Below, piece by piece: positions 33,353-42,422 of a DNA stretch of 64,000 nucleotides. The stretch is taken from NCBI GenBank assembly GCA_023264815.1, contig JAHFUZ010000010.1:58201-122200 (forward strand), given 5' to 3'. The notes below the pieces were generated by a model that was not told where the DNA came from, made no database searches, and saw only the letters and a list, made by a program, of their open reading frames with translations. A program made the translations under genes and the position numbers. Source of the stretch: Arthrobacter sp. (GTDB lineage: Bacteria; Actinomycetota; Actinomycetes; Actinomycetales; Micrococcaceae). Within the stretch, counting starts at the first letter, position 1. Every line of letters begins with the position of its first letter.

Positions 33353-34600
33353 ATGTCCACCAAACGTCCACTCACCGCTGTAATCACCGCTGCTGTTCTG
33401 GGCAGCCTTGCCGTTGGTTTCGGCGTGGCTCCGGCCGTCGCCGAGCCTAAAGCCGAGCCCAGGAAGGACCACGCGGTGGACCTGCGGGTGGCCACCTACA
33501 ACCTGTCGCTCAACAGGGGAAGCGCCGGCGAACTTGAGAAGGATCTGGGCACTCCGGACAACCAGCAGGCCCGCACCGTTGCCGAGGTCATCCAGCGTGC
33601 CAACCCGGACATCATCCTGCTGAATGAGTTCGACTACGTACCCGGGATGCGTGCCGCGGATCTGTTCCGCGAGAACTACCTGGCGGTCGGGCAGGGCGGG
33701 GCTGATCCGGTGCACTACCCCCACGCGTACGTAGCGCCGTCGAACACCGGGATCCCCAGCGGGTTCGACCTCAACAACGACGGCAAGGTGGGTGGCGGCG
33801 ACGACGCCTTCGGTTTCGGTGCCTTCGAGGGGCAGTACGGCATGGCCGTCCTGTCGAAGTACCCCATCGACATGGAGAACGTGCGGACGTTCCAGAACTT
33901 CCTGTGGAAGGACATGCCGGGCGCGCTGCTGCCGGATAACCCGGCGACGCCCGAACCGGCAGACTGGTTCTCCCCGGAGGAGCTCGACGTGGTGCGTCTG
34001 TCGAGCAAGTCGCACTGGGATGTTCCGGTCAAGGTCGGCGGCGAAACGGTGCACGTGCTCGCCTCGCACCCTACGCCGCCAACCTTTGACGGCCCGGAGG
34101 ACCGGAACGGCCGCCGCAACCACGATGAGATCCGGTTCTGGGCCGACTACGTCACCCCGGGCAAATCGCAGTACATCGTGGACGATGAGGGCACAAGGCG
34201 CGGGCTCCTGCCGAGCGAACCGTTCGTCATCGTCGGGGACCAGAACGCGGATCCGTTCGACGGCGACTCCGTGGAGTCCGCAATCAACCAGCTCCTCGAT
34301 TCCAAGCAGATCGTCGACCCTTTGCCGGCCTCCGCCGGTGCCGTGGAGGCGGCAGCCCTGCAGGGCGGAGCCAACGCCGCCCATGAAGGTGACCCCCGCT
34401 ACGACACCGCAGACTTCGCCGACGGGGCGCCCGGCAACCTGCGGGCTGACTACGTGCTGCCATCGCGTAAGACCACGGTGCTCGGTTCCGGCGTGTTCTG
34501 GCCCGCCCAGGCGGACCCGCTCTCTCGGCTGACCGGCGTCTATCCGTTCCCGAGCAGCGACCACCGCCTGGTGTGGGTGGATCTGCAGGTGCGCGGCTAA
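33353..34600 (+). CDS. Secreted endonuclease/exonuclease/phosphatase-family protein
   Basis: A 415-residue exported protein (signal ending near PAVAEPKAEP). EEP-fold motifs are present: RVATYNLSLN, DIILLNEFDY, HVLASHPTPP, FVIVGDQNADPFDGD and PSSDHRLVWVDL, the metal and catalytic residues of the family. A DLNNDGKVGGGDD calcium-loop-like insert lies near residue 140. It could be a nuclease or a phosphodiesterase acting outside the cell. AAGGAG precedes the ATG. Confidence 0.88.
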   Translation: MSTKRPLTAVITAAVLGSLAVGFGVAPAVAEPKAEPRKDHAVDLRVATYNLSLNRGSAGELEKDLGTPDNQQARTVAEVIQRANPDIILLNEFDYVPGMRAADLFRENYLAVGQGGADPVHYPHAYVAPSNTGIPSGFDLNNDGKVGGGDDAFGFGAFEGQYGMAVLSKYPIDMENVRTFQNFLWKDMPGALLPDNPATPEPADWFSPEELDVVRLSSKSHWDVPVKVGGETVHVLASHPTPPTFDGPEDRNGRRNHDEIRFWADYVTPGKSQYIVDDEGTRRGLLPSEPFVIVGDQNADPFDGDSVESAINQLLDSKQIVDPLPASAGAVEAAALQGGANAAHEGDPRYDTADFADGAPGNLRADYVLPSRKTTVLGSGVFWPAQADPLSRLTGVYPFPSSDHRLVWVDLQVRG

Positions 34601-34608
34601 CCTTTTCC

Positions 34609-35615
34609 CTACGCCTCGCCGCACTCCCGCTGGAACGCCCTGACAGCTTCGCTCACTGGTGGGTAGAAGTGTTCCGGGGTGAAGCGGGCGCCCATACCGT
34701 GCTCCAGCAGCCTGTCCTTGACCGGACCCTTGAGCTCGGCGAAGGATCCCAGCAGCGATCCGTTGCCGAAGAACAGCGGTGCGTCGAAGCGCAGGATCAG
34801 CAGGCCGGGGACACGCTCGCCTTCGGGGTGGCGGCTCACGTCGTGGTAACCAAGTACGCCGGGCACGTCCACCAGTTCGGCACGGTAGGGGTCCCACGCC
34901 CGCCGCAATGACAATGGCGGCGACGGTGGTGGCAGGCAGGAAGCCGGTGACGCCGGGTGCCACGAGCATGAAGCCGAGCACCAGAACGGCGCCTGCTACC
35001 CCTGTGAGCTGGGATTTCGCCCCGGCCTCAACAGCCACCGGCGCCCGGGACGTGCTGGCCGAGATCGGGAACCCGCGCAGCAGCCCGCTGGCAGCGTTTG
35101 CGGCACCCAGTGCCGCCATTTCATGGTTGCCTGACACCTTGCGTCGGTGAGCTTCACGCGCTCCTACAGTCCCAGCAGGCCGGCGACGCAGGACACCACC
35201 ACCGCAATGAGCACGCCCGGAACCTTCCATTTCAGCCAGCGGGTACCCAGATGAGCGCCAGCGAGGCCAGGCCCAGCACCAGCGCGGGCACGTTGGTCCC
35301 GCCGGCCAGCGCCCCGGGTGCGGCGGCAAGGAGCTTTTCCCAGGGCCTACCGTCTTCCACGGAGATCCCCAGGAGCGTGGGGAGCTGGGACACGGCCACC
35401 AACAGTGCGATGCCATTGAGGTAGCCGAGCCGGATGGGCTTAGGCAATAGTCCGGTGATGATTCCCAGCCGCAAGGCCGAGCCGCACAGCAGGATGGCGC
35501 CGATCAGGATGGCCAGTAGCCCGGCCAGGGCCACGGAATTCCGTTCGTTATCCGCGTCCAGGGAAACCAGTGCCGCCACGATCATTGGGGCGAGCGCGGA
35601 ACCACCAAAATGGGG
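34609..35615 (-). pseudogene. SulP-family anion transporter, truncated and frameshifted
   Basis: Minus-strand SulP sequence is scattered over three frames. It starts in the middle of the protein at about 35615 (FGGSALAPMIVAALVSLDADN, then LPKPIRLGYLNGIALLVAVSQLPTLLG to 35232). It resumes in another frame near 35130 (ALGAANAASGLLRGFPISAS, AVEAGAKSQLTG) and ends with a C-terminal STAS-like part (RRAWDPYRAELV to 34609). The N-terminal third is missing, at least two internal segments are deleted, and the frame shifts. It was a sulfate/bicarbonate-type transporter. It abuts the start of the catabolic island. Confidence 0.8.
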
Positions 35616-35698
35616 TACTTCCGGAGCTGCTCATCTTCAGATCATGTCCCACCAGTGCCCCTGCACGCCATCGATATCTGGGCTGGGCTGGCTCTCCC

Positions 35699-35755
35699 TT
35701 GACAGCAATGTGATCCATGCCTCACTATCAATGCATAGTAATTGGATAGCTGCAT
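35699..35755 (+). promoter_or_regulatory. Predicted promoter and operator of the first ABC-transporter operon
   Basis: TTGACA (35699-35704) and CACTAT (35723-35728) are 18 bases apart. Downstream, CAAT (35729-35732) and ATTG (35741-35744) form an inverted repeat, and ATGCA (35731-35735) faces TGCAT (35751-35755). The ATTG and TGCAT elements recur in the other promoter regions of the island, so SorC-type control is possible. Confidence 0.5.
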
Positions 35756-35801
35756 AAAAATTCCTTCGACATAGAAGTCGCTGAAACACAAGGAGACGAT
35801 G

Positions 35802-36797
35802 ATGACTTCCCACAAGATGATCCGCTCGGGGTGCGCCGTACTGACGGCTGCCGTCATGGCGCTCTCGCTTGCTGCATGCGGGGGCGCCAGTGGCCCCGCC
35901 GCCGGGGGCCAGAAGAAGGTGATTGGCGTGTCCGTAGCTGACCAGAAGTCGCTCTTCTACGTAGCTGAGGTGGCCGGCATCAAGGACGAGGCCAAGAAGC
36001 TCGGCTACGAGGTGAACATCACATCTGCCAACAACGACTCGTCGGCCCAGGTCAAGCAGGTTAATGACCTCTTGACGAAGGAGATCGGTGCGCTGATTTT
36101 CACGTCCCAGGATTCGACGGCCGCGGCGGCGGGCGTGAGGGCGGCCAACAAGGCAGACGTCCCCGTGGTCGCGGTTGACCAGCGCCCGGAGTCCGGCCAG
36201 GGTGATCTCGCCACTTACATCGCGACCGACAGCGTCAAGGCCGCCTACGAGCTCTGCACATGGATGTTTGGGCAGATCGGCGGTACGGGTGAAATAGCCA
36301 TTCTGCACGGCGTGCTCGGGTCCACCGCGGAGATCCAGCGGACCGAGGGGTGCCAGAAGGCCCTCAAGGAGACGCCAGGCATCAAGGTCGTCGCCGAGGA
36401 AACCGCCAACTGGGATGAGACCGAGGCCTACAAGGCCACCCAGAACATTCTCACGGCGAACCCCAACCTCAAGGCGGTGTTCGGCGAGAGCGACGCGATG
36501 TCCCTCGGCGCCTCCAAAGCGGCCAAGGCGTCCGGCAGGACGATCTTCTCGGTGGGCATCGACGGCTTCCCGACGATGTTCGACGCGGTCGCGGGTGGTC
36601 TGACCCAGGCGACGATGGCGCAGCAGCCGTACATGATGGGCCAGCTTGCCGTGCGCAACGCCATCGCCCTCATGGAGGGCAAGGGCCAGGACATCCCGAA
36701 GGAGCAGTACCAGGACACTGTGCTGATCAATAAGGAAACGGTTGCCAAGCACAAGGTTGAAGACTTCTACGGCCCGGACGCCCAGTCCTTCAAGTGA
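35802..36797 (+). CDS. Sugar ABC transporter substrate-binding lipoprotein
   Basis: A 331-residue ribose/galactose-type binding protein (periplasmic binding protein domain 4) with lipobox LAAC. Fold signatures are KKVIGVSVADQKSLFYVAEVAGIKDEAKKLGY, DSTAAAAGVRAANKADVPVVAVDQ and IFSVGIDGFPTMFDAV. It captures the substrate for the ATPase and permease encoded next. The second ATG (35802) is used because AGGAG is then 6 bases away; the first ATG at 35799 is too close. First gene of the plus-strand block. Confidence 0.9.
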   Translation: MTSHKMIRSGCAVLTAAVMALSLAACGGASGPAAGGQKKVIGVSVADQKSLFYVAEVAGIKDEAKKLGYEVNITSANNDSSAQVKQVNDLLTKEIGALIFTSQDSTAAAAGVRAANKADVPVVAVDQRPESGQGDLATYIATDSVKAAYELCTWMFGQIGGTGEIAILHGVLGSTAEIQRTEGCQKALKETPGIKVVAEETANWDETEAYKATQNILTANPNLKAVFGESDAMSLGASKAAKASGRTIFSVGIDGFPTMFDAVAGGLTQATMAQQPYMMGQLAVRNAIALMEGKGQDIPKEQYQDTVLINKETVAKHKVEDFYGPDAQSFK

Positions 36798-36805
36798 TCC
36801 CGAAG

Positions 36806-38335
36806 ATGACGACACAACCAGCTTCTGCCGGCCTGGAGGGCGCGGGTCTGATGAAGGCCTACTCCGGGGTGACGGTCCTGAAATCGGTCGACTTCCGGGT
36901 CGAGCCGGGTACCGTCGTCGGGCTCGTGGGCGAAAATGGTGCAGGAAAGTCGACGCTCAGCTCGATCATCACCGGCGTCGTGAAGCCGGATGGCGGCACC
37001 ATGCGGCTGGACGGGGCGGCCTACGCACCGTCCAGCCCGGCCGAAGCACTGCGACAGGGTGTGGCGCTCATCCACCAGGAGACGCGCCTCATCCAGGACC
37101 TCTCGGTCGCCGAGAACATTTTCCTCGGACGCCTTCCGCATCGGCGCGGCCGCGTGGACTGGGAACTGGTCCGCCGCGAGTCGAGGACCGTCCTCGATTC
37201 GCTTGGGGTGGAACTCGACGTCCGCCGTCCGGTCCGCGGCCTCTCGATGGCAATGCAGCAGGAGATCGAGATCGCCAAGGCCCTCAGTCGCCGTCCCCGG
37301 TACGTCGTGTTCGACGAGCCCTCGGCCTCCCTGGGAGAAACGGAGACCGAACACGTCCTCGAGCGGATCCGCTCGCTGCGGACCGCCGGCGCTGGCGTCG
37401 TCTACATCTCCCACCGGCTCGATGAGGTCCGCGAGGTCGCAGACGAGATCGTCTGCCTGCGTGACGGCTCGCGCGTCCAGTCCTGGAATTCGGGCGACGT
37501 GGACAAGGAAAAGATCATCAACGCGATGGTTGGGCGCGAGTTCACGTATGAGCACGTCCCGCCCCAGCCGAGCCGCGATGCGACCGTGCTTGAGGTTCGG
37601 GGTCTCGGGCGGCGCGGTGTATTCGCGGACATTAACTTCGAGTTGGCCGCGGGGGAGGTCCTCGGGATCGCTGGCCTCGTCGGCGCGGGGCGGACCGAGG
37701 TGGTCCGGGCCATCGCCGGCGTGGACCGCGCTGACTCGGGTGAGGTCATCCTTGAGGGACACAAGCTTCCATGCACCAGCCCCCAATCGGCGATCCGCGC
37801 CGGGATCGTCATGGTCCCTGAAGACCGAAAGGGCCAGGGCCTGAACCTGGACCGCACCGCGGAGGAGAACGTGACACTCCCCTGGGAGCGGGAGCTCGCC
37901 CGCAAGGGCCTGCTCACCCGCAAGGTGGTCCGGGAAGTCGCGGGGGCCCAGGCCCGCCGGCTCGACGTCCGCGGCAGCATGGCGCTACCGGTGAAGTCGA
38001 TGTCCGGCGGAAACCAGCAGAAGGTCCTTATCGGCAAATGGCTGGTCAAGGATCCGAAAGTCCTCATTATCGACGAACCCACCCGGGGCGTCGACGTCGG
38101 CGCCAAAATGGCCATCTACGAGATCATCCGCTCACTCGCGGCCGATGGGATGTCCGTCATCGTCGTCTCATCCGAGCTTGACGAGGTTCTGGGCCTCTCG
38201 CACCGGGTCCTGGTGATGTCGCGGGGCCGGCAGCGGGGGCTTCTCCGCCGGGGAGAAGCCACCCCGGAGACCGTCATGTCACTGGCCGTGCACTCGTCAG
38301 AGCCCGCGGCTTCCCCCCCAATCTCCCAGCAGTAG
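36806..38335 (+). CDS. Sugar ABC transporter ATP-binding protein (RbsA-type, two ATPase domains)
   Basis: A 509-residue protein with two ATPase domains. The first has Walker A GENGAGKST, the signature region LSMAMQQEIEIAKAL and Walker B VFDEPSASL. The second has GLVGAGRTE, MSGGNQQK and LIIDEPTRGVDVGAK. This asymmetry is usual for ribose-type transporters. ATG 36806 is used; an in-frame GTG at 36794 overlaps the stop of the preceding gene and is an alternative. Confidence 0.92.
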   Translation: MTTQPASAGLEGAGLMKAYSGVTVLKSVDFRVEPGTVVGLVGENGAGKSTLSSIITGVVKPDGGTMRLDGAAYAPSSPAEALRQGVALIHQETRLIQDLSVAENIFLGRLPHRRGRVDWELVRRESRTVLDSLGVELDVRRPVRGLSMAMQQEIEIAKALSRRPRYVVFDEPSASLGETETEHVLERIRSLRTAGAGVVYISHRLDEVREVADEIVCLRDGSRVQSWNSGDVDKEKIINAMVGREFTYEHVPPQPSRDATVLEVRGLGRRGVFADINFELAAGEVLGIAGLVGAGRTEVVRAIAGVDRADSGEVILEGHKLPCTSPQSAIRAGIVMVPEDRKGQGLNLDRTAEENVTLPWERELARKGLLTRKVVREVAGAQARRLDVRGSMALPVKSMSGGNQQKVLIGKWLVKDPKVLIIDEPTRGVDVGAKMAIYEIIRSLAADGMSVIVVSSELDEVLGLSHRVLVMSRGRQRGLLRRGEATPETVMSLAVHSSEPAASPPISQQ

Positions 38336-38349
38336 AAAGAGCAGCAGCC

Positions 38350-39411
38350 ATGCGAACCACAACGGATCATGCCATCCACCAGAGGTCCTCAGGACGCGGA
38401 GGCCGGACCCCGGAAGGTGCGGAAACAGGCACCTCCCCGGGCCGGGACGCCGGCCGTGGCGCGGCTGGGATTGCCGCAAATGTGCTTCGACGGGTCCCCG
38501 GGCCGCTGATCGGGCTCCTCGCGGTAATGATTGCGCTGTCCATCATGTCGCCATACTTCCTGACGTGGCGCAACCTCTCCAACGTGGTCACGCAAAATGC
38601 GGACATTGGCATTATGGCCGTGGGTGCGGCCCTGGTCATCCTCATCGGCGGCATAGACCTGTCTGTGGGATCCACGCTGGCCCTGTCGCTCATGACCAGC
38701 GCGTGGCTGTACCGTTCCGCGGGTCTGCCATTCGAGCTGTGCGTCATCCTGGGTCTCGCCGTCGGGGCCACCGTGGGTTTCATCAACGGCGTACTCTCGA
38801 CCTACGGCCGCATCCAGCCGTTCGTCGCCACCCTCGCCACCATGTCCGCAGCAGCCGGACTGGCGCTTTACCTCACCAATGGCAACCCCATCAATGGCTT
38901 TCCGGAGTGGTACCTGGCCATCACCAGCAACGACATTCTCGGGATCCCGCTCGAGGGGATCATCATGGTGGCCACGTTCCTCATCGCGGCGTACTGGCTC
39001 CGGTTCCGCCCTTCCGGCCGCGCACTTTACGCCATCGGCGGCAATGCGGAAGTGGCCCGCCTCTCGGGCCTAAACGTCACGCGGATTAAGATCGGCGTAT
39101 ACGTGGTGGCGGGCTTCCTGGCTGCCCTCGCCGGCGTCATCGTCGGTTCCCGGCTTGACTCTGCACAGCCCACGGCGGGCGCGGCCGACCTCCTCAATGT
39201 CATCGCCGTCGTCGTGATCGGCGGTGCGAGCCTGTCCGGCGGCTCAGGCGGCATGCTCAACACCTTCATCGGACTCCTCATCATCGGCGTCCTGAACAAC
39301 GGCATGTCCCTCCTGAATGTCTCCCCGAACCTCCAGCCGGTGGTCATCGGCGTCGCGATCATCGTTGCCGTCCTGACCGACCGGGCCAGCCGTTCCCGCC
39401 AAGGCGCCTGA
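38350..39411 (+). CDS. Sugar ABC transporter permease (RbsC-type)
   Basis: A 353-residue permease with an unusually long, charged N-terminus (about 50 residues) before the first helix. It has family stretches ALVILIGGIDLSVGSTLAL and VIAVVVIGGASLSGGSGGM, with 8-10 helices. It works with the two genes before it. Confidence 0.92.
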   Translation: MRTTTDHAIHQRSSGRGGRTPEGAETGTSPGRDAGRGAAGIAANVLRRVPGPLIGLLAVMIALSIMSPYFLTWRNLSNVVTQNADIGIMAVGAALVILIGGIDLSVGSTLALSLMTSAWLYRSAGLPFELCVILGLAVGATVGFINGVLSTYGRIQPFVATLATMSAAAGLALYLTNGNPINGFPEWYLAITSNDILGIPLEGIIMVATFLIAAYWLRFRPSGRALYAIGGNAEVARLSGLNVTRIKIGVYVVAGFLAALAGVIVGSRLDSAQPTAGAADLLNVIAVVVIGGASLSGGSGGMLNTFIGLLIIGVLNNGMSLLNVSPNLQPVVIGVAIIVAVLTDRASRSRQGA

Positions 39412-39439
39412 CGGCGCACCACCGTTCCGAGAGGACACC

Positions 39440-40906
39440 ATGCCCACCGACACCTACGTCGTAGAGCCCATCAAAGAGCTGCTTACCCAGGCCGATCCCG
39501 ACCACACGCTCGCCCCCTGCGGGCTCCGGCAGCTCGTCATCGGCCCCGGCGCACTCGGGGCTGTAGCCGACGCGGTCGCCCGGCTCCTGCCGGGCCCGCA
39601 GCCTGGCAGCGTGCCGCCGCGGGTCTCACTCCTCGTGGACCGTACCCGGATCACACGCTCCGGGCAGGACGTCAAAGATCTCATCCAAGCCCAGCTCGCA
39701 GCCAGGTTCAACGTCGTCCGGTCAGTGCTCGATGACGGGCACGCTGAGCTCCACGTCGTCGACAGCGTCCTCGACGAAGCCGCCGGAGTCGTCCGGGGCG
39801 CGGATGCTGTCGTGGCTGTCGGCGGCGGCACCATCAGCGACATTGCTAAGGTCGCGGTCCAGCGCGCCGGCGCTGCGGGCAGCACCCCTGCCCTGGTTTC
39901 AGTGCAGACAGCCGCCTCCGTCGACGGGTACACCGACGATGTTTCAGTGGTCCTGCGGGACGGGGTGAAACGTACTGTACCCTCATGCTGGCCGGACGCA
40001 GTCATCTCCGACACGGACGTCATCGCAGAGGCGCCGGAAGCCATGAACCGTGCCGGCTTCGGCGAAATGACGTCCATGCTGGTTGCTCCGGCGGACTGGC
40101 GGCTGGCTTCGCTGGTCGGCACAGACCCGACGTACAAGCCCAGCGCCGTGCGTCTGCTTGGCATGGTCGGCAAGGACCTGGAGAGCTGGAGTGCAGGGGT
40201 CCGGGAAGGCCAGGCCGAGTCGGTGGGCGCCCTCGCCCGCGCCCTTGCACTGCGCGGGATTGTCACAGGTGTCGCCGGGACCACAGCCGTCCTTTCCGGC
40301 GTAGAGCACCTGATCAGCCACATGCTCGACCAGTACCACGGCGCCCATGACCAGCCCATCGGCTTCCACGGCGCCCAGGTGGGGGCCGGTTCAGTGATTG
40401 CCGCCAGTGCCTGGGACATGCTTTTCGAGAGGCTGGCCGCCGCACCCGGCAGCCGCCCGAGACCGGGAGCCCTTGACCACGGACCCGCCAGGCGCAAGGT
40501 CCTCGCTGCCTTTGAACGCGTCGATCCCACCCTGCGCGTGGCCGAAGAGTGCTGGCGCGACTACTCCGCCAAACTCGATGCTGTGGGGCGCGGGCTGGCC
40601 CGGGTCGAGGCGATGCTCGAGGACTGGACAGACGTCCGAGGGGAACTCCGGGACCTTGTCCGGCCAGCGGAGTCGATCGCCGCTGCGCTCGCGGGCGCCG
40701 GGGCCGCCGTCTCGCTGTCCGGACTTGAGCCTTCCGTGGATGCCGAACTGGGACGGTGGGCGGTCGAGAACTGCGCCCTCATGCGGAACCGCTTCACGGT
40801 CGTGGACCTGCTCACGCTCCTCGGATGGTGGGGGACCGGTGACGTGGACGAGGTGCTGGAGCGCGCCGCCCACGCCGCCGCAGCTGCGGACCCAGGAAGG
40901 AAGTGA
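39440..40906 (+). CDS. AraM/glycerol-1-phosphate dehydrogenase-like enzyme
   Basis: A 488-residue member of the iron-alcohol-dehydrogenase/G1P-dehydrogenase superfamily. The NAD-binding motif is AVGGGTISDIAKV (near 130), then VQTAASVDGYTDDVSV. Metal-ligand regions are RAGFGEMTS, GVEHLISHML and GFHGAQVGAG. Where AraM/EgsA usually has GFGD, this protein has GFGE. It is longer than the usual 350-400 residues, with an extended C-terminal region. It probably oxidises or reduces a polyol or polyol phosphate with NAD(H); the substrate is not known. It lies between the transporter and the kinase. Confidence 0.8.
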   Translation: MPTDTYVVEPIKELLTQADPDHTLAPCGLRQLVIGPGALGAVADAVARLLPGPQPGSVPPRVSLLVDRTRITRSGQDVKDLIQAQLAARFNVVRSVLDDGHAELHVVDSVLDEAAGVVRGADAVVAVGGGTISDIAKVAVQRAGAAGSTPALVSVQTAASVDGYTDDVSVVLRDGVKRTVPSCWPDAVISDTDVIAEAPEAMNRAGFGEMTSMLVAPADWRLASLVGTDPTYKPSAVRLLGMVGKDLESWSAGVREGQAESVGALARALALRGIVTGVAGTTAVLSGVEHLISHMLDQYHGAHDQPIGFHGAQVGAGSVIAASAWDMLFERLAAAPGSRPRPGALDHGPARRKVLAAFERVDPTLRVAEECWRDYSAKLDAVGRGLARVEAMLEDWTDVRGELRDLVRPAESIAAALAGAGAAVSLSGLEPSVDAELGRWAVENCALMRNRFTVVDLLTLLGWWGTGDVDEVLERAAHAAAAADPGRK

Positions 40907-40913
40907 AGTCGTG

Positions 40914-42422
40914 ATGCGTGACTATGTGATCGGCGTCGACTGCTCCACGACGGCCGCCAAAGCCGTCGTCTGGAACGCCCGCGGCGAAGCACTCTCGCAG
41001 GCGCGCTGCGCCTTCGGTCTCAGCCAACCCCGTCCGGGGTGGGGAGAGCAGAATGCCGAGGACTGGTGGACCGCCTCCGTTGAGGCGATCCGGCGGGCGG
41101 CCCAGACGGTGGACGCTTCCCGGATCGGCGCCGTCTGCATCACCCACCAGCGGGAGAGCTTCGTGTGCGTGGATGACGAGGGTGTCCCGCTGCGGCCGGC
41201 CATGCTGTGGCTCGACACCCGCGCCACGGAGGAGGTCTCCGCCTTCGGCACCGATGACGTCCATCGCCTCACCGGTAAGCCTCCCAACCCTACCCCGGCC
41301 TGGTACAAGCTCCACTGGCTCCGGGCCCACGAACCGGACACGGTCTCGCGCATCGGCAAGGTGGTGGATGTGCATGGATTCCTGGTCCACCGACTCACCG
41401 GCGCGTGGCTCACTTCCTGGGCCTCGGCGGATCCGCTTGGTCTTGTGGACATGTCAACCTTCGATTACGACGACGGCCTCGTGGCCGCGGTCGGCCTGGA
41501 ACGCGCACAGCTCAGCGGGCTCCGGCCGCCCGGGAGCGTCCTCGGGAATCTCACGGACGACGCCGCCACGCGCCTTGGCCTTCCATCGGGAGTCGCCGTC
41601 GTGGCCGGCGCAGGGGACGGGCAATGCGCGCAGCTGGGTGCCGGTGCAACCTCGGGCGGCCGGGCCTACCTTAATCTTGGTAGCGGGATCGTTTCGGGGA
41701 CGTTCGCAGAGCAGTACTCCTATGCCCGGGAGTACAGAACGCTGTCGGCCGCCGTCCCCGGGGCCTACACCCTGGAGACGTTCATCGGCGGGGGCACCAT
41801 CAACCTGGGCTGGTTTGTCGAGAAGTTCTCGGGGCTGGACGCCCAGGGCTTCGGCCTGGGGCTGAGCCCCGAACAGATCCTGGAAACCGCGGCAGCGGCC
41901 TTGCCTCCGGGTTCGGAAGGCCTGCTCGCCCTGCCGTACTGGACCGGCGCCCTCACTCCGTACTGGGACCATAATGCGCGCGGCGCGCTGCTGGGCCTTA
42001 CGGGCGTTCACGGCAAGGCGCATGTGTACCGGGCGCTACTTGAGGGCCTCGCTTTCGAGCAGCGGCTCCTGACCACGGGGGCGGAGAAGGCCTTGGCAGA
42101 ACCCGTGGCCGAAGTGATCGCCCTGGGCGGCGGCTCCCGCAGCCCGGTATGGTGCCAGATCATCGCCGATGTCATGCAGCGCAGCGTTTCCGTGGTGCGG
42201 GACCCGGAAAGCACCTGCCTGGGCGCGGGAATGCTGGCCGCGGCCGCCGTCGGCATCCATGCTTCCGTGGACACTGCCGCCAAGGCCATGAGCGGAACCG
42301 GGCTGGCCTACGAGCCCCAACCCGCTGCGGCCGCGGCTTACGAACGGCTCTACGACGTCTATTGCGATATATATCCGGCCAACCGGGGTGTCTTCGCCAG
42401 GCTCGCGGAGGCAACGCGATGA
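40914..42422 (+). CDS. FGGY-family carbohydrate kinase
   Basis: A 502-residue sugar kinase. It has the N-terminal phosphate loop VIGVDCSTTAAKAVVWN, catalytic-region PAMLWLDTRA and C-terminal VIALGGGSRSPVWCQIIADVMQ, the FGGY second motif. It resembles xylulose/polyol kinases. It should phosphorylate the imported compound or its dehydrogenation product. The start is ATG 40914 or the GTG just before it (40911). Its stop overlaps the next ATG by 4 bases. Confidence 0.88.
   Translation: MRDYVIGVDCSTTAAKAVVWNARGEALSQARCAFGLSQPRPGWGEQNAEDWWTASVEAIRRAAQTVDASRIGAVCITHQRESFVCVDDEGVPLRPAMLWLDTRATEEVSAFGTDDVHRLTGKPPNPTPAWYKLHWLRAHEPDTVSRIGKVVDVHGFLVHRLTGAWLTSWASADPLGLVDMSTFDYDDGLVAAVGLERAQLSGLRPPGSVLGNLTDDAATRLGLPSGVAVVAGAGDGQCAQLGAGATSGGRAYLNLGSGIVSGTFAEQYSYAREYRTLSAAVPGAYTLETFIGGGTINLGWFVEKFSGLDAQGFGLGLSPEQILETAAAALPPGSEGLLALPYWTGALTPYWDHNARGALLGLTGVHGKAHVYRALLEGLAFEQRLLTTGAEKALAEPVAEVIALGGGSRSPVWCQIIADVMQRSVSVVRDPESTCLGAGMLAAAAVGIHASVDTAAKAMSGTGLAYEPQPAAAAAYERLYDVYCDIYPANRGVFARLAEATR

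Noticed and set aside
34609..34914. STAS-like frame as an independent anti-sigma antagonist gene
   Set aside because: The sequence RRAWDPYRAELV is the normal end of a SulP membrane domain, so it is the 3' end of the broken transporter and not a free gene.
33320..35416. 698-residue open frame on the minus strand
   Set aside because: Only its first part (about 35130-34900) holds SulP-like sequence, belonging to the pseudogene; the rest is antisense to the EEP nuclease gene.
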